A stretch of 64,000 nucleotides of DNA from Chitinilyticum litopenaei DSM 21440 (GCF_000428145.1 NZ_KE386629.1:114851-178850); one strand, 5' to 3'; numbered from the stretch's first letter, positions 25,731 through 34,652 are shown. A program made the numbers and translations. Notes: a model not told the origin generated them from the sequence alone.

Positions 25731-28700
25731 TCAGGGGGTGAAATACTGGCGGCGCTGATGCTGTTCCTGATGCATGGGGAACATCACGGCGTAGAACTCG
25801 GTCCAGCCGCCCATGCGCACGCGCAGCAGGTCGTAGCGTTCCGGATCCTTGCTGGCGGCCTGATAGGTGGCAAGGTCGGCGCAGGTCAGCGTGATCAGGT
25901 TGGAGCCGGTGCCGCCGTCGGCGTAGACGCGCAGGAAGCGCTTGAGGTCGGCCAGCGGGAAGTTCTCCGGGATGTTCATGTCCACCGGCGAGGCATTCGA
26001 CAAACCGTAGTCGATGGCCTCGTTGCGCCAGCTTTCCAGCGACTGGTAGATGTTGCGGAAGGCTGGCGCGGCCGGCAGATCCTGCGGGGCCGGCACCGGC
26101 GACAGGTCGGAGGCGATCGGCATGCCGTTGCGACGGCCGTCGGCGGTAGCGCCGCAGGGGGCGCCATCGCCGACATAGCCTTCAAAGGTGCCAATGCCCG
26201 GCGTGACGACAAATTCAAACTCGCCGTAGCTCTTGGCGATGCCGTCCAGCACCGGCTGCAGCGCCGGGTGCGGCTTGCGGATCACGTCGACACACAGGCG
26301 GATCAGGTTGTCCATCACCCAGTTGCCCAGCGCGTCGACATCCTGGTTGCCGCTGCCCCATTTCGGCAGCTGCAGCGCGATGTCGCGCCATTCCTGATAG
26401 CGGCGCGAACGCTCGCCGGCGGCGGCCGGCCCCATCAGCTCGTTCTGGTAGGGCTCGATCAGCGTGTAGCCCCAGTCGTTGATCAGGCAGTCGACCAGCT
26501 CGGGCAGCGTGGCAATCGCCGTGTCGCGGTCGTACACCAGCTTCTTGATCGCATACAGCGAGTCGATGGTGTTGGATACGCCCACGCACAGCGGCGCGAT
26601 CATGTGGAAGCGCGCGCCGGCATTGGTCAGGTCGCGGCCGGATTCGACGCAGCCGTCGATCAGCGTCGAGAGCAGCGGGCTGGGGCAGATTTCGCCCAGA
26701 TTGCCATAGGCGCCGAGGATGACGTTGTAGGTCTGGATCACCAGCCATTCCAGCTGGTGCAGGAACTGCGCCTGCAGTTTTTCGAAGCTGTCGAGCTCGT
26801 GCGCCGGCGGCGAGCGGAAGGTCTGCTTCAGGCCGCGCAGGTAGATCGGCCCGGCCGCGCCATAGGTCGCGCCCTGATTCAGCGCCTGCTCCAGCGCCGC
26901 CATCGGCGTGACGTTGGCAAAGGCGAATTCGGTGGCGCCGGCCAGCATGGGCTCGTAGCAGCCATCGGCCGCGTAGTCGCGCGACCAGCGCAGCGAGACC
27001 TCCTTGCCCGAACGGTGCAGCGCTTCGCACAGCTTGTCATCCTGATACAGTATGGGGTGTGCGCCGCCAGCCAAGAGTGACTCTGCTGCTGCGTCCAATA
27101 CCTCCTGAGGCATGTCCTTGTAGACGCGCAGCGACAGCGTGGGCGCATTGACCGGAATGCGCCGTGCCGCCTTCAGGCACAGCATGGTCACCGGGTTGAC
27201 GCCGCCGGTGGGCGTCGCGTCGTCATTGGCGACATAGCCGCCAACGGTGATCTGCTGCACCCACTGGTTGATGCCGCCGCCCTGCGGGAAATTGCCGCCC
27301 AGGCCGCATACCGCCGTGGTGCCGTAATTGACGTAATCGGTGATGTTGGCCCGGTTGACGAAGGCGTTTTCGCCCATTTTCAGCCACAGGCAGTCGATGA
27401 TGTCCTGCGCGCGCGCCTCGTCCAGCGGCTGCTTCTGCAGCAGCGGCCACAGGATCTGGTCCAGCCGGCCGATGGCGGTCAGCTCGCCCAGCAGGTGCAG
27501 ACAGCAGTGGAAGGAATAAATCAGCTGCACGCCGTCATGGAAATCGCGCGGCGGCTGACTGCTGAGGTGGCGCAGACGCGCAGCCACGTCGCGCATGTTC
27601 TGCGCATCGTCCGGCGTGCCGGCCTGCGCCACGGTCTGCTCGGCATGCTCGGCCCAGTTCAGCAGATAGCGCTGCACGCCTTCCAGCGAACAGATCGCGC
27701 CCTGATAGAAATCCTGCTGCGCCTGGCTCAGGCCCGGCTGTGCCTGCTTTTGCTGCAGCTCGGCCAGCAGTCCGCCCAGGCCCACATCGACCAGACGCTG
27801 ATAATGCGGCACCACATGGCCCATGGCCGACCATTCGTTCAGCTCGCCCTTCAGCCAGGCGGCGATGGTTTCGTCCTCATCCAGATAGGGCACCACTTCC
27901 TTGCCACGCCCCAGCGTGAAGTCGGGGATGATCCCCACCAGCAGTTCTTCCGGATAAATGCGCAGCAGCTGATTGTCGCGCGCCAGCCGCGAGTGCGGCG
28001 CCGACAGCAGTTCGGCCAGCGTTTTCTTGTTGGCCAGGCCCTTGCGCAGCAATGCCGAACCCTTGAGTACCGGCGCTTCTTCTGGCGTCACCAGCGTGGC
28101 CAGGTGCGGCAGGCGCGGGAAGGGCTGGCGGCGCAGCCAGCCATCGTTCCAGTGCGAAAAGGTGCGCCCCAGCAGCGCCAGCAGGCGCGGGCTGGGCGGA
28201 TCGCCCGGCGCATAGCCGCCTTCGGCCATCTGGTGCAGATAATCCTGCGAGTTGTAGAACAGATAGCCATTGCTGCTGCGCACATCCCAGTGCGGGTCTT
28301 CTTCGGTGTCCGCCACGCTGGCGACGTGCGCCACGGCCAGCTCGGCCGCGGCCGGCACATACCAGTAAGCGCCGGCCACGCCCTGCACGACGCTCATCAG
28401 CCGGTCGACCGGGCGGTCGGGCATGTCGCCCATCAGGTGATGCAGGATTTTCTCGAACCGCTCCTGTTCGTTGCAAAAGGCCACGAACATCAGCCCCGCC
28501 TCGCGCGCCGCGTGGCCGGCCTGCTCGCCAAAGGGCAGCGCCTGGCGCAGCAACTTGCGATTGTCACCATTGGCATCGCGCACATGCGCACGATGAATGT
28601 GCGCATCGGCCGGGCCCTGCGGCAGGATCGCACCGCTGGTATCGCGGCCGATCATCGCGTCCTCGCTGTCCGGCGACATGGCGGCGATGCTGCGCCAGTC

Positions 28701-29237
28701 GAAGAGGAATTTCTGCGTAAAGGCAAACGCCGCCCCGGCGTACTCGCCGCCGAGCAGAATGTCCTCGGCCAGGCTGACCGGATCGTTCGGATTGGTGATG
28801 CCATCGAGATAGCGCCCACCGATCACGCGGCCATCATCGCGCTTGCCGGCCTCGACCGCCTCGATGTGGCTGGCCAGTGCGTCCAGCGCCGGCGTGAATT
28901 CCGCAAGGAGCCGCCGCGCCGTCTCGGCATCCGGCGTCTTCAGGTAGAGCAGCACATCGCCGCCGGTATCGCGCAGCTTGGGCGAATGATTGAGCACCTT
29001 GCGACTGACCGGAATGTCGCGGCCCTGCCAGCGCCCCCACAGTTCCGGCGCAAACGCCGCCACCAGCCCGCCGGGCTGGGCCGCCGCCTCGCTGGCCTTG
29101 TCCAGCTGGCGGATCACATCGAGCACGGCCTGCCGGCTGGCCGGGCCATGGTCGCGCAGTGTGAGCGTGATGATCTGGCCGAACAGGGGCCGCAACAACA
29201 GGCCGCGTTGCGCGCCCTTGACGATATTGGCAAACAT
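25731..29237 (-). CDS. Fusion of DyP-type heme peroxidase and glycyl radical enzyme
   Basis: 1168 residues in one uninterrupted frame; AAGGAATTCGC precedes the ATG. Residues 1-310 match YfeX-like DyP peroxidases, keeping catalytic Asp145 (YLDGITNP), proximal heme His213 (DAHIHRAHVR) and distal Arg231 (LLRQALPFG). From about 400 the chain is a pyruvate-formate-lyase-like glycyl radical enzyme: GHVVPHYQRL, active-site Cys760 and Glu762 in DGCYEP, DGCVESGRDLTNAGAR, and a C-terminal loop RMGGWTEF with Gly1144 24 residues from the end, as in PFL. The Cys-x-Glu pattern is that of dehydratases and lyases such as CutC. No radical-SAM activase is in the window. Pairing an oxygen-labile radical enzyme with a peroxidase suggests peroxide defence or a coupled reaction (inference). 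Confidence 0.9.
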   Translation of the reverse strand: MFANIVKGAQRGLLLRPLFGQIITLTLRDHGPASRQAVLDVIRQLDKASEAAAQPGGLVAAFAPELWGRWQGRDIPVSRKVLNHSPKLRDTGGDVLLYLKTPDAETARRLLAEFTPALDALASHIEAVEAGKRDDGRVIGGRYLDGITNPNDPVSLAEDILLGGEYAGAAFAFTQKFLFDWRSIAAMSPDSEDAMIGRDTSGAILPQGPADAHIHRAHVRDANGDNRKLLRQALPFGEQAGHAAREAGLMFVAFCNEQERFEKILHHLMGDMPDRPVDRLMSVVQGVAGAYWYVPAAAELAVAHVASVADTEEDPHWDVRSSNGYLFYNSQDYLHQMAEGGYAPGDPPSPRLLALLGRTFSHWNDGWLRRQPFPRLPHLATLVTPEEAPVLKGSALLRKGLANKKTLAELLSAPHSRLARDNQLLRIYPEELLVGIIPDFTLGRGKEVVPYLDEDETIAAWLKGELNEWSAMGHVVPHYQRLVDVGLGGLLAELQQKQAQPGLSQAQQDFYQGAICSLEGVQRYLLNWAEHAEQTVAQAGTPDDAQNMRDVAARLRHLSSQPPRDFHDGVQLIYSFHCCLHLLGELTAIGRLDQILWPLLQKQPLDEARAQDIIDCLWLKMGENAFVNRANITDYVNYGTTAVCGLGGNFPQGGGINQWVQQITVGGYVANDDATPTGGVNPVTMLCLKAARRIPVNAPTLSLRVYKDMPQEVLDAAAESLLAGGAHPILYQDDKLCEALHRSGKEVSLRWSRDYAADGCYEPMLAGATEFAFANVTPMAALEQALNQGATYGAAGPIYLRGLKQTFRSPPAHELDSFEKLQAQFLHQLEWLVIQTYNVILGAYGNLGEICPSPLLSTLIDGCVESGRDLTNAGARFHMIAPLCVGVSNTIDSLYAIKKLVYDRDTAIATLPELVDCLINDWGYTLIEPYQNELMGPAAAGERSRRYQEWRDIALQLPKWGSGNQDVDALGNWVMDNLIRLCVDVIRKPHPALQPVLDGIAKSYGEFEFVVTPGIGTFEGYVGDGAPCGATADGRRNGMPIASDLSPVPAPQDLPAAPAFRNIYQSLESWRNEAIDYGLSNASPVDMNIPENFPLADLKRFLRVYADGGTGSNLITLTCADLATYQAASKDPERYDLLRVRMGGWTEFYAVMFPMHQEQHQRRQYFTP

Positions 29238-29557
29238 GCGAATTCCTTGCGAGAGGGGTTAAGCCGAACAGCTTGCTTGTAAGAACAGTGCAGGTGAAGT
29301 GTGTGAAACGATGGTTTTCTGAGAAATGAAAACGCAGTGCATACGGTGGTGCGAAGTAAGAATATTTGTAATTTATGCCAATGGAAAGTGAGCAGCCATG
29401 CGTTGTATGGCTTTGTTCACAGGCAGGCGCGGGATGATGAGTGGAGGTGGCCACCGGGCAGCGTGACCTGCCGGCCGCAGCGGCACTGCTGACAAAGCCG
29501 GCTTTGCAGCGACCGGCAGCCGCCGGATTGCCCCCGGCACAAAGCGTGACCTGATTG

Positions 29558-29639
29558 GGTAGCTAGCTCAGCAAAACCCAGCTCCTCATTCCGGCATCCC
29601 CTTGGGGCGCCGGTATGACGATTTGCTGAGCTGGCTACC
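29558..29639. repeat. 82-bp imperfect palindromic element
   Basis: Ends GGTAGCTAGCTCAGCAAA (29558-29575) and TTTGCTGAGCTGGCTACC (29622-29639) pair with one mismatch; an inner TCATTCCGGC/GCCGGTATGA pair surrounds the loop. It directly abuts the next element. Likely a mobile or cruciform-forming repeat. Confidence 0.7.
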
Positions 29640-29640
29640 T

Positions 29641-29755
29641 ATTGATCCAGCCCTCGGAAGTATGAATTTCCGTAGGAGCGAGCTTGCTCGCGAAGCCTTG
29701 CTGATCGCGAGCAAGCTCGCTCCTACGAGTAAAAACATCAGGGGGCCGGATCAAT
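29641..29755. repeat. MITE-like palindromic element with internal REP doublet
   Basis: Same element as 17486-17547 (ATTGATCC/GGATCAAT ends) but with two perfectly inverted 22-bp REP units, 29672-29693 and 29705-29726, around an 11-bp loop. Each unit contains GCGAGCTTGCTCGC and is of the GTAGGAGCGAGC type well known from Pseudomonas genomes. Confidence 0.85.
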
Positions 29756-30330
29756 AATCAGGAATGAGGACGCCGTGGCTGATTTCGGCTTGCTGCCTTG
29801 TCCTGGCAGAGCCTGGTGGCTGCCGGCTGTGTGGCCAAGCCAGCCGGCAACGACATCGCCGCCCGCCGTTCTGGAGCAAACGGGCCGGGCAAGACCCGCG
29901 AGTGCACACTGCGCCAGCTCGGCATGGCTTACGCGGTTTTCCACGTACTCCCGCGGTATTTTTGGACAAATATCTTGTGACGTTTGGACATTCTAATTGC
30001 ACTCGGCGGGTGCATAGAATGCAAACGGCATGCTGGCTTGGCCAAGGCAAAGCCGGAGTATGCGAGTGCCACAATGGGCTGCAGATCGTGCATCGAAGCC
30101 CAATGCATTACCCATCATTCCCGAACTGTTGACCACTTATGCCGTCGCTCTGCGCTTAGCAAGTACGTTGTGCCATGCGTGCGCTGCCGGCTGCGAATGG
30201 TCGGCAAGATTGCCCAGGATTTGCGGTTTTCGCTGCAGCGACTTCGGCTGTGGCGGGAAGGTTTGGCGATGGCAATACCGCCAGACCGTGCAGTAAATCA
30301 GCCGCCATCAGGTGGCTGGATTCAAATCTG

Positions 30331-30360
30331 AAGTCAAATTCAAATAAGTCAAATTCAAAT
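30331..30360 (+). repeat. Tandem 15-bp duplication upstream of the CBM5 hydrolase gene
   Basis: Two perfect AAGTCAAATTCAAAT units in tandem, preceded by a partial unit, ending 40 bp before the start codon at 30400. A+T-rich in a G+C-rich background, so it may contain promoter elements or reflect replication slippage. Confidence 0.7.
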
Positions 30361-30399
30361 CAATAAGCGCCTTACGCGCATTCTGGATGGAGACAGACA

Positions 30400-32007
30400 A
30401 TGAAAATCATCGCCCCCCTGTTCGGCGGCATGCTGCTGGCGGCCAGTTTTCCGCTGCTGGCGGCTTTGCCACTGACGCCGAAATTGAGTCACGATAACTA
30501 CGCCGCCGAGTGGCGGCCGGATGTGGCCTATGTGGCTGGCAATGTCGTGAGTTATCAGGGCCAGCAGTACCGCACCAAATGGTGGAGCCAGAACACGCCG
30601 CCACAGCCCACAAACTGGAGTTCCTGGCAGCGGCTGGATGTCATCCCGGATGGCGATTACACCCTGAAACTGCAGTCGGGGCACGCCAGCCGCGTGGACT
30701 GGTACGAGAATGATGTGCTGATTGCCACGCAGAATCTGACCCCCGCTGCGGCGCAGACCACCGAACTGGCTGTGCGTGGCCGCAGCAAGGGCAGTTATAC
30801 CTACAAGGCGGTGCTCAGCAATGCCGAAGGCCAGACCAGCAGCACGCCGCTGCCGGTGCAGGTGCTGGATGAAGAAAAGTACAAGATCGGTGTACGCACC
30901 TTCAATTTTACCGATATGAACCGCCTGGACCCGCTGGCCGATACGCCACGCCAGCGCGAACTGATGGTCAAGCTCTGGTACCCGGCCAGCCTGAACAGCA
31001 ACCAGCCGGTGCTGCATCACTGGTATCACAGTGAAAAAGCCATTACCGGTTCGCCGGGTGACGACTGGCTGAAAGATGTGCCCAGCCAAAGCCGCCTCAA
31101 TGCGGAGCTAGCCGCGAAGGAATCGCCGTTCCCGGTGCTGCTGTTCTCGCCGGGCTATTCAGCCAACCTCGAATCCAGCCAGTTCCTGTATGAAGCGCTG
31201 GCCAAGGCAGGCTATGTGGTGGTGGTGATTGGCCACACCCACCAGCACTCCTTGGTCACGATGGCCAATGGCGAGGAAATCCGTATCGACTGGAGCAAGC
31301 GCGCCAACGATTTTGATGGCGGCATTACGTTCGATGAGCTCAATAGCCTGATGGCCAGCCTGAAAGACCAGCCGCTGACCGACGCCGTGAAGCAGCAGAT
31401 TTATGACGCCTTTGCCAAATGCACAGGCGATCACCGGCAGCTGAAACTCTGGCAGGACGACACCCGCTTTGTGCTGGCCGAGCTGGAAAAACTCAATGCC
31501 AACAGCAACAGCGTGTTTGCCAAGCGGCTGGACTTGTCGCGGATCGGCCTGCTCGGCACATCCTACGGTGGCAGCAAGTCACTGCAATACCTCAGCGAAA
31601 TCGACAATCCAGCCATTCGCGCGGCCGCCAATATCGATGGCCAGGATTACTACCTGACCGCACAGCACCAGTTCAACAAACCCATCCTGATGATGTCCAC
31701 CGAGAGCTGGGTGAGCAAGGATTTCGAGCTGATCTTTGACAAGGCCCGCAGTGATGCCTACCACGTGAAGATCAAGGGCAGCCTGCATGGTGACATCACC
31801 GACAGCACGGTACTCGCCGCCCAGTTCAAGCCATCGGAATTTCTGGGGCCGATCAACGGTGACACCATGCTCGCCATTACCAATGGCTCGGTGCTGGCCT
31901 TCTTCAACCAGTACGTGAAAACCCAGCCGCAGGCCCCGGTGCGCAAGAATGTGCTGGAATTCCTCAATGGCTACAGCGAGCCGCAAGTGCAGTTCAAGCT
32001 GCAGTAA
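30400..32007 (+). CDS. Secreted alpha/beta-hydrolase with N-terminal CBM5/12 module
   Basis: 535 residues; GGAG before the ATG; signal peptide. Next an N-terminal chitin-binding CBM5/12 module (WRPDVAYVAGNVVSYQG...YRTKWW, residues about 38-78), a beta-rich linker, then an alpha/beta-hydrolase similar to platelet-activating-factor acetylhydrolase or dienelactone hydrolase, with LLFSPGYSAN oxyanion region and nucleophile Ser in LLGTSYGGSKS. A late His follows in KGSLHGDITDS. An esterase or deacetylase acting near chitin is plausible but unproven. Confidence 0.85.
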   Translation: MKIIAPLFGGMLLAASFPLLAALPLTPKLSHDNYAAEWRPDVAYVAGNVVSYQGQQYRTKWWSQNTPPQPTNWSSWQRLDVIPDGDYTLKLQSGHASRVDWYENDVLIATQNLTPAAAQTTELAVRGRSKGSYTYKAVLSNAEGQTSSTPLPVQVLDEEKYKIGVRTFNFTDMNRLDPLADTPRQRELMVKLWYPASLNSNQPVLHHWYHSEKAITGSPGDDWLKDVPSQSRLNAELAAKESPFPVLLFSPGYSANLESSQFLYEALAKAGYVVVVIGHTHQHSLVTMANGEEIRIDWSKRANDFDGGITFDELNSLMASLKDQPLTDAVKQQIYDAFAKCTGDHRQLKLWQDDTRFVLAELEKLNANSNSVFAKRLDLSRIGLLGTSYGGSKSLQYLSEIDNPAIRAAANIDGQDYYLTAQHQFNKPILMMSTESWVSKDFELIFDKARSDAYHVKIKGSLHGDITDSTVLAAQFKPSEFLGPINGDTMLAITNGSVLAFFNQYVKTQPQAPVRKNVLEFLNGYSEPQVQFKLQ

Positions 32008-32111
32008 TCGGCCAGGCTGGGCTGCGGCCTGGGCGCAAGGCAACGCCAGCAGCCGTGCTGACGAGTGCCCAAGCCCGAGCCGTGGCGCAGGCGTGGCCGG
32101 TGATTGCAACG

Positions 32112-32139
32112 AAAAGCCTCGCGCACGCGAGGCTTTTTT
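32112..32139 (+). terminator. Rho-independent terminator of the CBM5 hydrolase gene
   Basis: AAAGCCTCGCG / CGCGAGGCTTT stem with a 2-3 base loop followed by a T run, about 105 bp past the stop. Confidence 0.9.
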
Positions 32140-32267
32140 ACGCGCAGAGCTTGCCGGCCAGCGCCAGGCGCCGCTGCGGCCGCCAGCGCTGCAAATATAA
32201 GGTACAGCAGCTCGGCGCAGCGTAGCGCTTTCATCGTCGCTAGGGATAGGGCGGCAAGCGATTTCAT

Positions 32268-32326
32268 GGGTATGCGCCTGTAGCCCTTTTTCTGAATTGG
32301 CTTATTGAATATGCTGTGTAGGGTAT
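32268..32326. repeat. Dispersed palindrome family, copy F (rearranged)
   Basis: The left arm GGGTATGCGCCTGTAGCCC is intact; the right half is interrupted (TTGGCTTATTGAATATGCTG) and ends in a direct rather than inverted GGGTAT, so the exact right end is uncertain. Confidence 0.6.
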
Positions 32327-32463
32327 GTGCCTTTGCCGCTCTTGCTCGCAACCTTGTGACGCTGAAACGAAGCACTTTGCGCGGCTTGCCGAAACATCAT
32401 GGCCGGCATTGAAGGCGGGGCAGGAATGGGGGTAAGCTTTCCTGAAAATAAACAGGGGCTAAC

Positions 32464-33315
32464 ATGGCGGAACGGAAAGACTGGTCACCGCAGGAAATCG
32501 CCGCCACCGTGGCCGATTACATGCACATGCTGCAGCTGGAGCTGGCCGGGCAAAGCTACAACAAGGCCGCGCACTATCGCGCCTTGCAGGACAAGCTGGC
32601 CGGCCGCAGCAAGGGCGCGGTGGAAATGAAACGCCAGAACATCAGTGCCGTGCTGCAAGCCAGCGGCCGCATGTGGATCGCCGGCTACAAACCGCTCACC
32701 AATGTACAGGCCGCGCTGGGTGAAGAAGTGGAAAACTGGCTGCTGGCCAACCCCGACTTCGATGCGCTGCTCGCCACCGCCATCGACCAGCCCGCCGTCG
32801 CCCCGGCGCACCTAGATTTCCGCCAATTCCTCGTCGCCGCGCCCGAAAGCAGAAACACCGCCCGCGAACCCGCCGCCCCCTACCAACTGAAACGCCCCGC
32901 ACTGCAACGCGACTACGCCGCCCGCGAAGCCAGCAACCGCAAGCTGGGCTTGGCCGGCGAACTGCTGGTGTTGGAGTTCGAACGGCAAAGCCTGATCGCG
33001 CAGGGCAAAGGCCATCTGGCCGACAAGGTGGTGCACGCATCGAAAGACATTGGCGACGGGCTGGGCTACGACATCCACTCCTACGCCCCCAACGGCCGCG
33101 ACAAACTGATCGAAGTAAAAACCACCGCGTTTGCCAAGGAAACGCCGTTTTACGCCAGCCGCAACGAGGTCGACTTCTCCCGCGACCACGCCGATCTATT
33201 CGTCCTCACCCGCGTCTTCGACTTCCGCAAAGCCGCCAAGGCATTTGAATTGCCGGGCGCGATTGCCACGAATTGCCGGATGGATGCGGTGAGTTATGTT
33301 TGCGGTGTCCTTTAG
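32464..33315 (+). CDS. DUF3883 PD-(D/E)xK nuclease-like protein, possible defence gene
   Basis: 283 residues. The N-terminal module (WSPQEIAATVADYMHMLQLELAG...GRSKGAVEMKRQNISAVLQ) recurs in front of varied nuclease domains. The C-terminal half matches DUF3883: DIGDGLGYDIHSY and LIEVKTT give the D...ExK active-site pattern of restriction-like nucleases. Such proteins occur in restriction and phage-defence loci. No methylase or helicase partner is adjacent, so the role is inference. It precedes an A+T-rich gene in a repeat-rich accessory stretch. Confidence 0.75.
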   Translation: MAERKDWSPQEIAATVADYMHMLQLELAGQSYNKAAHYRALQDKLAGRSKGAVEMKRQNISAVLQASGRMWIAGYKPLTNVQAALGEEVENWLLANPDFDALLATAIDQPAVAPAHLDFRQFLVAAPESRNTAREPAAPYQLKRPALQRDYAAREASNRKLGLAGELLVLEFERQSLIAQGKGHLADKVVHASKDIGDGLGYDIHSYAPNGRDKLIEVKTTAFAKETPFYASRNEVDFSRDHADLFVLTRVFDFRKAAKAFELPGAIATNCRMDAVSYVCGVL

Positions 33316-33385
33316 GTGATTCTGTCGTGTGGCAGACTGATTTTTAATCCCATGTTACGAGAAATACGAATTACTAGGTGACCAA

Positions 33386-34051
33386 ATGAGTAAAGCAAGA
33401 CGTCCACCACTTCCAGTAGATTTTATTGACTATCAACGGCTATACCGAGTTATTGTTACCGTCCTTAATGCCGTAAATGCAAATACGGCCCATGCCTGTA
33501 AATTTTTTTCAATTGCTGGCTCTTACATTCTTTCGGAGATTCATGGCCTAGATGCGAAGCCTAGATTTGGCTCCGCCTTCTATCGTGTTGACGACAAAAA
33601 TGATCTCATTCTGGCTTTTACTGATATGGATGCATTTCAGCGGCGAGAGATATGTAGCCACAGTGAAGCCTTTCATGCATGGATTGAGTGTAATGGAGTA
33701 GTGATTGACCTACTTGCACCCCTTTTTCGTGAAAATCAGCAGGCAGGAATACATGATTCTCTGCGTCTTATCCCAAGGAAAATGTTCCAGCGCCCTTTGA
33801 ATAAGATGAGTAACTCACCTTTTGATTTGACGCGTGAAGGCGATTTCTTTCTCACAATCAACCCAACGCTAACAAACGAGATGACCATGGAATTCATGTC
33901 AAAATACATGAATATGGATCTTGCTACGATTTGCAAACATTGGTACAAGCCAAGCCCCAAGCTCATGCAGTCACAGCTTGAAATGGGGTGTGACGATGGC
34001 ACAGTGACGTTGATGAAGCTCGACAAAACCGAACTAATCGGCATGTGGTAA
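33386..34051 (+). CDS. DUF2026-like protein, A+T-rich, probably acquired
   Basis: 221 residues in DNA visibly richer in A+T than any neighbour. Resembles DUF2026: YQRLYRVIVTVLNAV, CKFFSIAGSYIL, FHAWIECNGVVIDLLAPLF; the spaced Cys, His (AFHAWIE) and Asp (VVIDLL) resemble a papain-like/transglutaminase catalytic triad, as in that family. Cytosolic. It lies 70 bp after the DUF3883 gene. Composition and the mobile-looking DNA behind it point to horizontal transfer. Function unknown. Confidence 0.75.
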   Translation: MSKARRPPLPVDFIDYQRLYRVIVTVLNAVNANTAHACKFFSIAGSYILSEIHGLDAKPRFGSAFYRVDDKNDLILAFTDMDAFQRREICSHSEAFHAWIECNGVVIDLLAPLFRENQQAGIHDSLRLIPRKMFQRPLNKMSNSPFDLTREGDFFLTINPTLTNEMTMEFMSKYMNMDLATICKHWYKPSPKLMQSQLEMGCDDGTVTLMKLDKTELIGMW

Positions 34052-34198
34052 ATTCAAATGGCGTATTCGTCGCCGCGAAGCGGCAATACGCTGAACGACA
34101 ATCCAGTCATCATGCTTCATCCGGCGCCCTACCATTGGATGGTCGCCGTAACGGCCAATTAGCACGCCATGCCCTTGCAGCCGCCGAGAAGCGCAGCA

Positions 34199-34427
34199 GT
34201 CAACAGGGTTTCGCGGGAGAGATGTTTGAGCCCGCAGGGCGAGTTTCGAACCCGCGCTGTTGACTGCGAGCATCGCAGGGCACCCCGCGCAGCGGGGCGG
34301 CGGAACGGGCTCGGCTTTGGGGTGAAGGGGGATTTGCCGAGACAAATCCCCCTTCCCGTTGGTGGCGGCGACCGGAGGAAGTCCCTGTGGGACGGAAACG
34401 CGCATGAAAACACCGCGCCGCAGGCGC
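34199..34427 (+). ncRNA. Hairpin-rich structured non-coding element (candidate)
   Basis: Successive stems: GTCAACAG...CGCGGG (34199-34217) pairs with CCCGCGCTGTTGAC (34251-34264); CCCCGC/GCGGGG (34283-34297); a perfect 13-bp stem GAAGGGGGATTTG / CAAATCCCCCTTC with 6-base loop (34324-34355); GTCCC/GGGAC (34381-34393); GCGCCGCAGGCGC (34415-34427). The dense ordered stems suggest a structured RNA or a mobile-element end rather than protein. Transcription and class unknown. Confidence 0.4.
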
Positions 34428-34475
34428 TTAAAACCCTGGATGCCGGCCTGCGCCGGCATGACGAAGAAACCTAAA

Positions 34476-34524
34476 GGGTATTTGGCTGTAGCCCATCAGC
34501 TTAAAAGGCTTCGGCGGCATACCC
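34476..34524. repeat. Dispersed palindrome family, copy G
   Basis: GGGTATTTGGCTGTAGCC...AAAAGGCTTCGGCGGCATACCC, 49 bp, in the convergent gap before gyrB. Confidence 0.8.
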
Positions 34525-34570
34525 AGCAAAAAACAACCTGATTATGTCTCTCTTTCAGAAACCCTTTTTC

Positions 34571-34652
34571 CGTCATGCCCGCGAAGGCGGGCATCCAGAG
34601 CGAAGCTTGGTTTCACACCCTTATCTGGATTCCCGCGTACGCGGGAATGACG
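34571..34652. repeat. CGTCATNCC-type palindromic repeat
   Basis: Inverted ends CGTCATGCCCGCGAAGGCGG... and ...CGCGTACGCGGGAATGACG, each a small hairpin, separated by about 25 bp. This type is widely dispersed in betaproteobacterial genomes. Confidence 0.75.

Larger units (their letters stand above)
29238..30399. other. 1.16-kb gene-free, repeat-rich intergenic region
   Basis: No credible gene; the open frames have neither ribosome sites nor recognisable products. It contains two abutting palindromic elements (29558-29639 and 29641-29755) and a 15-bp tandem duplication (30331-30360). The remaining 29760-30330 shows nothing I recognise. Confidence 0.6.
32008..32463. other. Intergenic region after the CBM5 hydrolase gene
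   Basis: 456 bp with the terminator at 32112-32139 and palindrome copy F at 32268-32326. No gene seen in the rest. Confidence 0.6.

Noticed and set aside
29764..30132. Open frame of 122 codons in the repeat-rich gap
   Set aside because: No ribosome site, Cys/Arg-rich random-like sequence and codon use unlike neighbours.
34045..34541. Short open frames in the structured element before gyrB
   Set aside because: They overlap on both strands and follow the hairpins; better explained as non-coding structure.
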